Source: Pseudomonadota bacterium
GTDB lineage: Bacteria; Pseudomonadota; Gammaproteobacteria; Steroidobacterales; Woeseiaceae
Direction: 5' to 3'
NCBI GenBank assembly: GCA_022565135.1
Contig: JADFKA010000071.1
Location: 1 to 8,117, forward strand
Length of the DNA stretch: 8,117 nt
Shown: positions 7,056 through 8,117 of the stretch, one piece after another
Layout of the letters: the number at the start of each line of letters is the position of its first letter
Position numbering within the stretch: position 1 is the first letter of the stretch
The notes under the pieces: model-generated
The model's database searches: none
Told to the model about the DNA's origin: nothing
The model's input: only the letters and a program-made list of their open reading frames with translations
Made by a program: the position numbers and the translations under genes

Positions 7056-7118
7056 ATGGTGATGAACGCGTCCGCCATACGCGGACAAATTCGCCTGGGT
7101 GGAAGACCTCGAAAATGA
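7056..7118 (+). CDS. possible 20-codon leader ORF overlapping the kinase start
   Basis: ATG 7056 opens a 20-codon frame (MVMNASAIRGQIRLGGRPRK) whose TGA (7116-7118) overlaps the kinase ATG (7115-7117) in an ATGA arrangement. Such an overlap allows translational coupling. The frame contains the GTCCGC/GCGGAC hairpin and the kinase ribosome binding site. Only a weak AAG precedes its start, and a 20-codon frame is readily found by chance. Confidence 0.15.
   Translation: MVMNASAIRGQIRLGGRPRK
7070..7086. repeat. short hairpin before the kinase gene
   Basis: GTCCGC (7070-7075), a CATAC loop and GCGGAC (7081-7086) form a perfect 6-bp stem 28 bases before the kinase ATG. It has no T-run after it, so it is unlikely to end transcription. 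It might be a regulator site or a structure in the 5' leader affecting access to the ribosome binding site at 7101-7105. Confidence 0.35.
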
Positions 7119-8117
7119 TGACAGGGATAACTGGACGATCGGGGAACCTCGCAAATCACACGAATGTACAGATCGTCCTGACCTGTGTGGCGTTAGCTGC
7201 CGGGATTTTCATAATTGATGTCGCATCGCTGCCTCTCGGGGTTGCTGCAGGTGTGGCCTATGTCGGCGTAGTCCTGATCTCTCTGTGGCTGCCACGATGG
7301 CAATATTCACTTATCGTCGCCGGCGGCGTATCCATTCTCACGATACTCGGCTTTCTCTGGTCAGAACCGGCCGGCATTCCATGGATGGTTGTAACGAATC
7401 GACTATTGGCGTTATTCGCAATCTGGTTTACGGCGATTGCCGGCAGTTGGCTTGTTTTCGCGCTGCGTAAGAAGTCGGAGGAGGCATTACAGAAAGCGAA
7501 GCAGGACGCCGAACGAGCAAGGAACGCCAAGTTCCGCTTTCTCGAAACGGCAAGCAATGATATGCGTCACCATTTGCACACACTGAATCTGCTGAATGGC
7601 GCATTGCGCAAAACTGTCACGGAACGCAAAGCACATGATATGTTTGCGATGCAAGGTGAAGCGCTTGCTCATTTGAGCGATCTCCTGAATTCCCTGTTGG
7701 AACTTGGCAAGCTGGAATCGGGCGATGTCGAACTGAATATCGCTGAGACTCCGATTCAGGAGATTTTCCGGCAATTGCAGGGTGAATTTGAAGGCCAGGC
7801 GCAGGCAAAAGGTTTGCAGCTGCACTTTGATTCGCAATCTGAGGTCGCACAATCGGACCGCATGTTGCTGACGAGGATCGTTCGGATTCTCATATCAAAT
7901 GCCATTCGTTATACGAAACAGGGTGTCGTCAACGTTTATTGTCGGCGCGAGCACGAAGGATTGAAAATTACGGTTCAGGATTCCGGTATCGGCATAGCGC
8001 CTGATCAACTGGCCAGGATATTCGATGAGTTTTACCGGGTCGACAATGATCCGGTCGACAAGAATGGCGGTCTGGGTCTGGGCCTTACGATCGTCGAGCG
8101 TAGTGCGAACCTGTTGG
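7115..8117 (+). CDS. membrane sensor histidine kinase with Asn at the phosphoacceptor position (partial, runs off right edge)
   Basis: The frame is open for 334 codons and leaves the window. ATG 7115 has a good GGAAG site (7101-7105) nine bases upstream; ATG 7118 follows directly. Visible: four membrane helices (about residues 18-37, 41-59, 64-82 and 89-117) with almost no periplasmic sensor loop; a charged coiled-coil linker (119-140, RKKSEEALQKAKQDAERARN); a DHp region starting RFLETASNDMRHHLHTL (141-157) and ending LLELGKLESGDVEL; and an HATPase_c domain with N-box SNAIRYT (N262), G1 box DSGIGI (289-294), F-box-like IFDEFYRV and G2 box GGLGLGLTIVE. Relatives read ASHDLRQPLHAL at the H-box; here ASNDMRHHLHTL puts Asn148 where the phosphorylated His belongs. 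Relatives often carry a C-terminal receiver domain, which would lie outside the window. ATP binding looks intact; autophosphorylation at the usual site does not. Confidence 0.88.
   Translation, partial: MMTGITGRSGNLANHTNVQIVLTCVALAAGIFIIDVASLPLGVAAGVAYVGVVLISLWLPRWQYSLIVAGGVSILTILGFLWSEPAGIPWMVVTNRLLALFAIWFTAIAGSWLVFALRKKSEEALQKAKQDAERARNAKFRFLETASNDMRHHLHTLNLLNGALRKTVTERKAHDMFAMQGEALAHLSDLLNSLLELGKLESGDVELNIAETPIQEIFRQLQGEFEGQAQAKGLQLHFDSQSEVAQSDRMLLTRIVRILISNAIRYTKQGVVNVYCRREHEGLKITVQDSGIGIAPDQLARIFDEFYRVDNDPVDKNGGLGLGLTIVERSANLL

Larger units (their letters stand above)
6749..7114. other. intergenic stretch with gene debris and short unexplained frames
   Basis: These 366 bases have no full gene. 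The left third carries the HisI-like fragment. Farther right are only short frames: GTG 6962 to TAA 6876 on the minus strand (28 codons, ends AAHERYLEAP), GTG 6900 to TAG 7034 on the plus strand (44 codons, contains LNGTKPHGYYVFP), and ATG 7154 to TGA 6966 on the minus strand. None is recognisable. A loose hairpin (CCGTG 6948-6952, CACGG 6960-6964) is present. An AT-rich TTATATATAT patch around 7039-7049 could supply a -10 element for the kinase gene, but no matching -35 is clear. Confidence 0.5.

Noticed and set aside
1..8117. tRNA, rRNA, CRISPR arrays, insertion-sequence ends, phage or defence genes
   Set aside because: No cloverleaf-like sequence, regularly spaced repeats, transposase motifs or defence domains were seen on either strand.

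Overview
The window reads as chromosomal DNA of a free-living Gram-negative bacterium. An outer-membrane TonB-dependent receptor with its own sigma factor and FecR-type regulator, and an Omp85/BamA-like barrel protein, both require an outer membrane. The receptor-plus-sigma module and the LTA-synthase-like membrane protein fit a gammaproteobacterium, possibly of the Woeseiaceae/Steroidobacter/Xanthomonadales kind. That placement is an impression from protein style, not a measurement. No tRNA, rRNA, CRISPR array, insertion sequence or phage gene was recognised.

Left part, minus strand (1-3952): a cell-surface signalling operon transcribed right to left. It starts with an ECF-type sigma factor (GTG start at 3952). 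A membrane-spanning FecR-like protein with an STN-like C-terminus follows (3301-2297). The last gene is a TonB-dependent receptor with its own N-terminal STN signalling domain and a carboxypeptidase-regulatory-like domain (start 2245 or 2227), which runs off the left edge. The gaps between genes are 39 and 51 bases. In the FecIRA/PupBR paradigm, substrate binding by the receptor passes through its periplasmic STN domain to FecR, which then controls the sigma factor. The substrate here cannot be read from the sequence.

Middle (3953-4235): a divergent intergenic region of 283 bases with an 8-bp perfect inverted repeat, a near-identical 12-bp direct repeat and a doubtful 57-codon reading frame.

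Right of centre, plus strand (4236-6748): a complete Omp85/BamA-superfamily outer-membrane protein (signal peptide, one POTRA-like region, barrel with an RGY motif), immediately followed by an open frame for only the membrane half of an LTA-synthase-family (phosphoglycerol-transferase/sulfatase-like) protein. That frame stops just where the catalytic domain should begin. Next, on the opposite strand, is a fragment of about 40 codons that looks like the core of phosphoribosyl-AMP cyclohydrolase (HisI). The stretch 6720-6890 therefore looks like a deletion or decay scar.

Right end (7115-8117, running off the edge): an integral-membrane sensor histidine kinase with four predicted membrane helices, a coiled-coil linker, a DHp region and a well-preserved ATP-binding domain. 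Its phosphoacceptor position appears to be Asn instead of His. This altered kinase is the most interesting single observation in the window. The truncated LTA-synthase/HisI scar and the double-STN signalling cassette come next.
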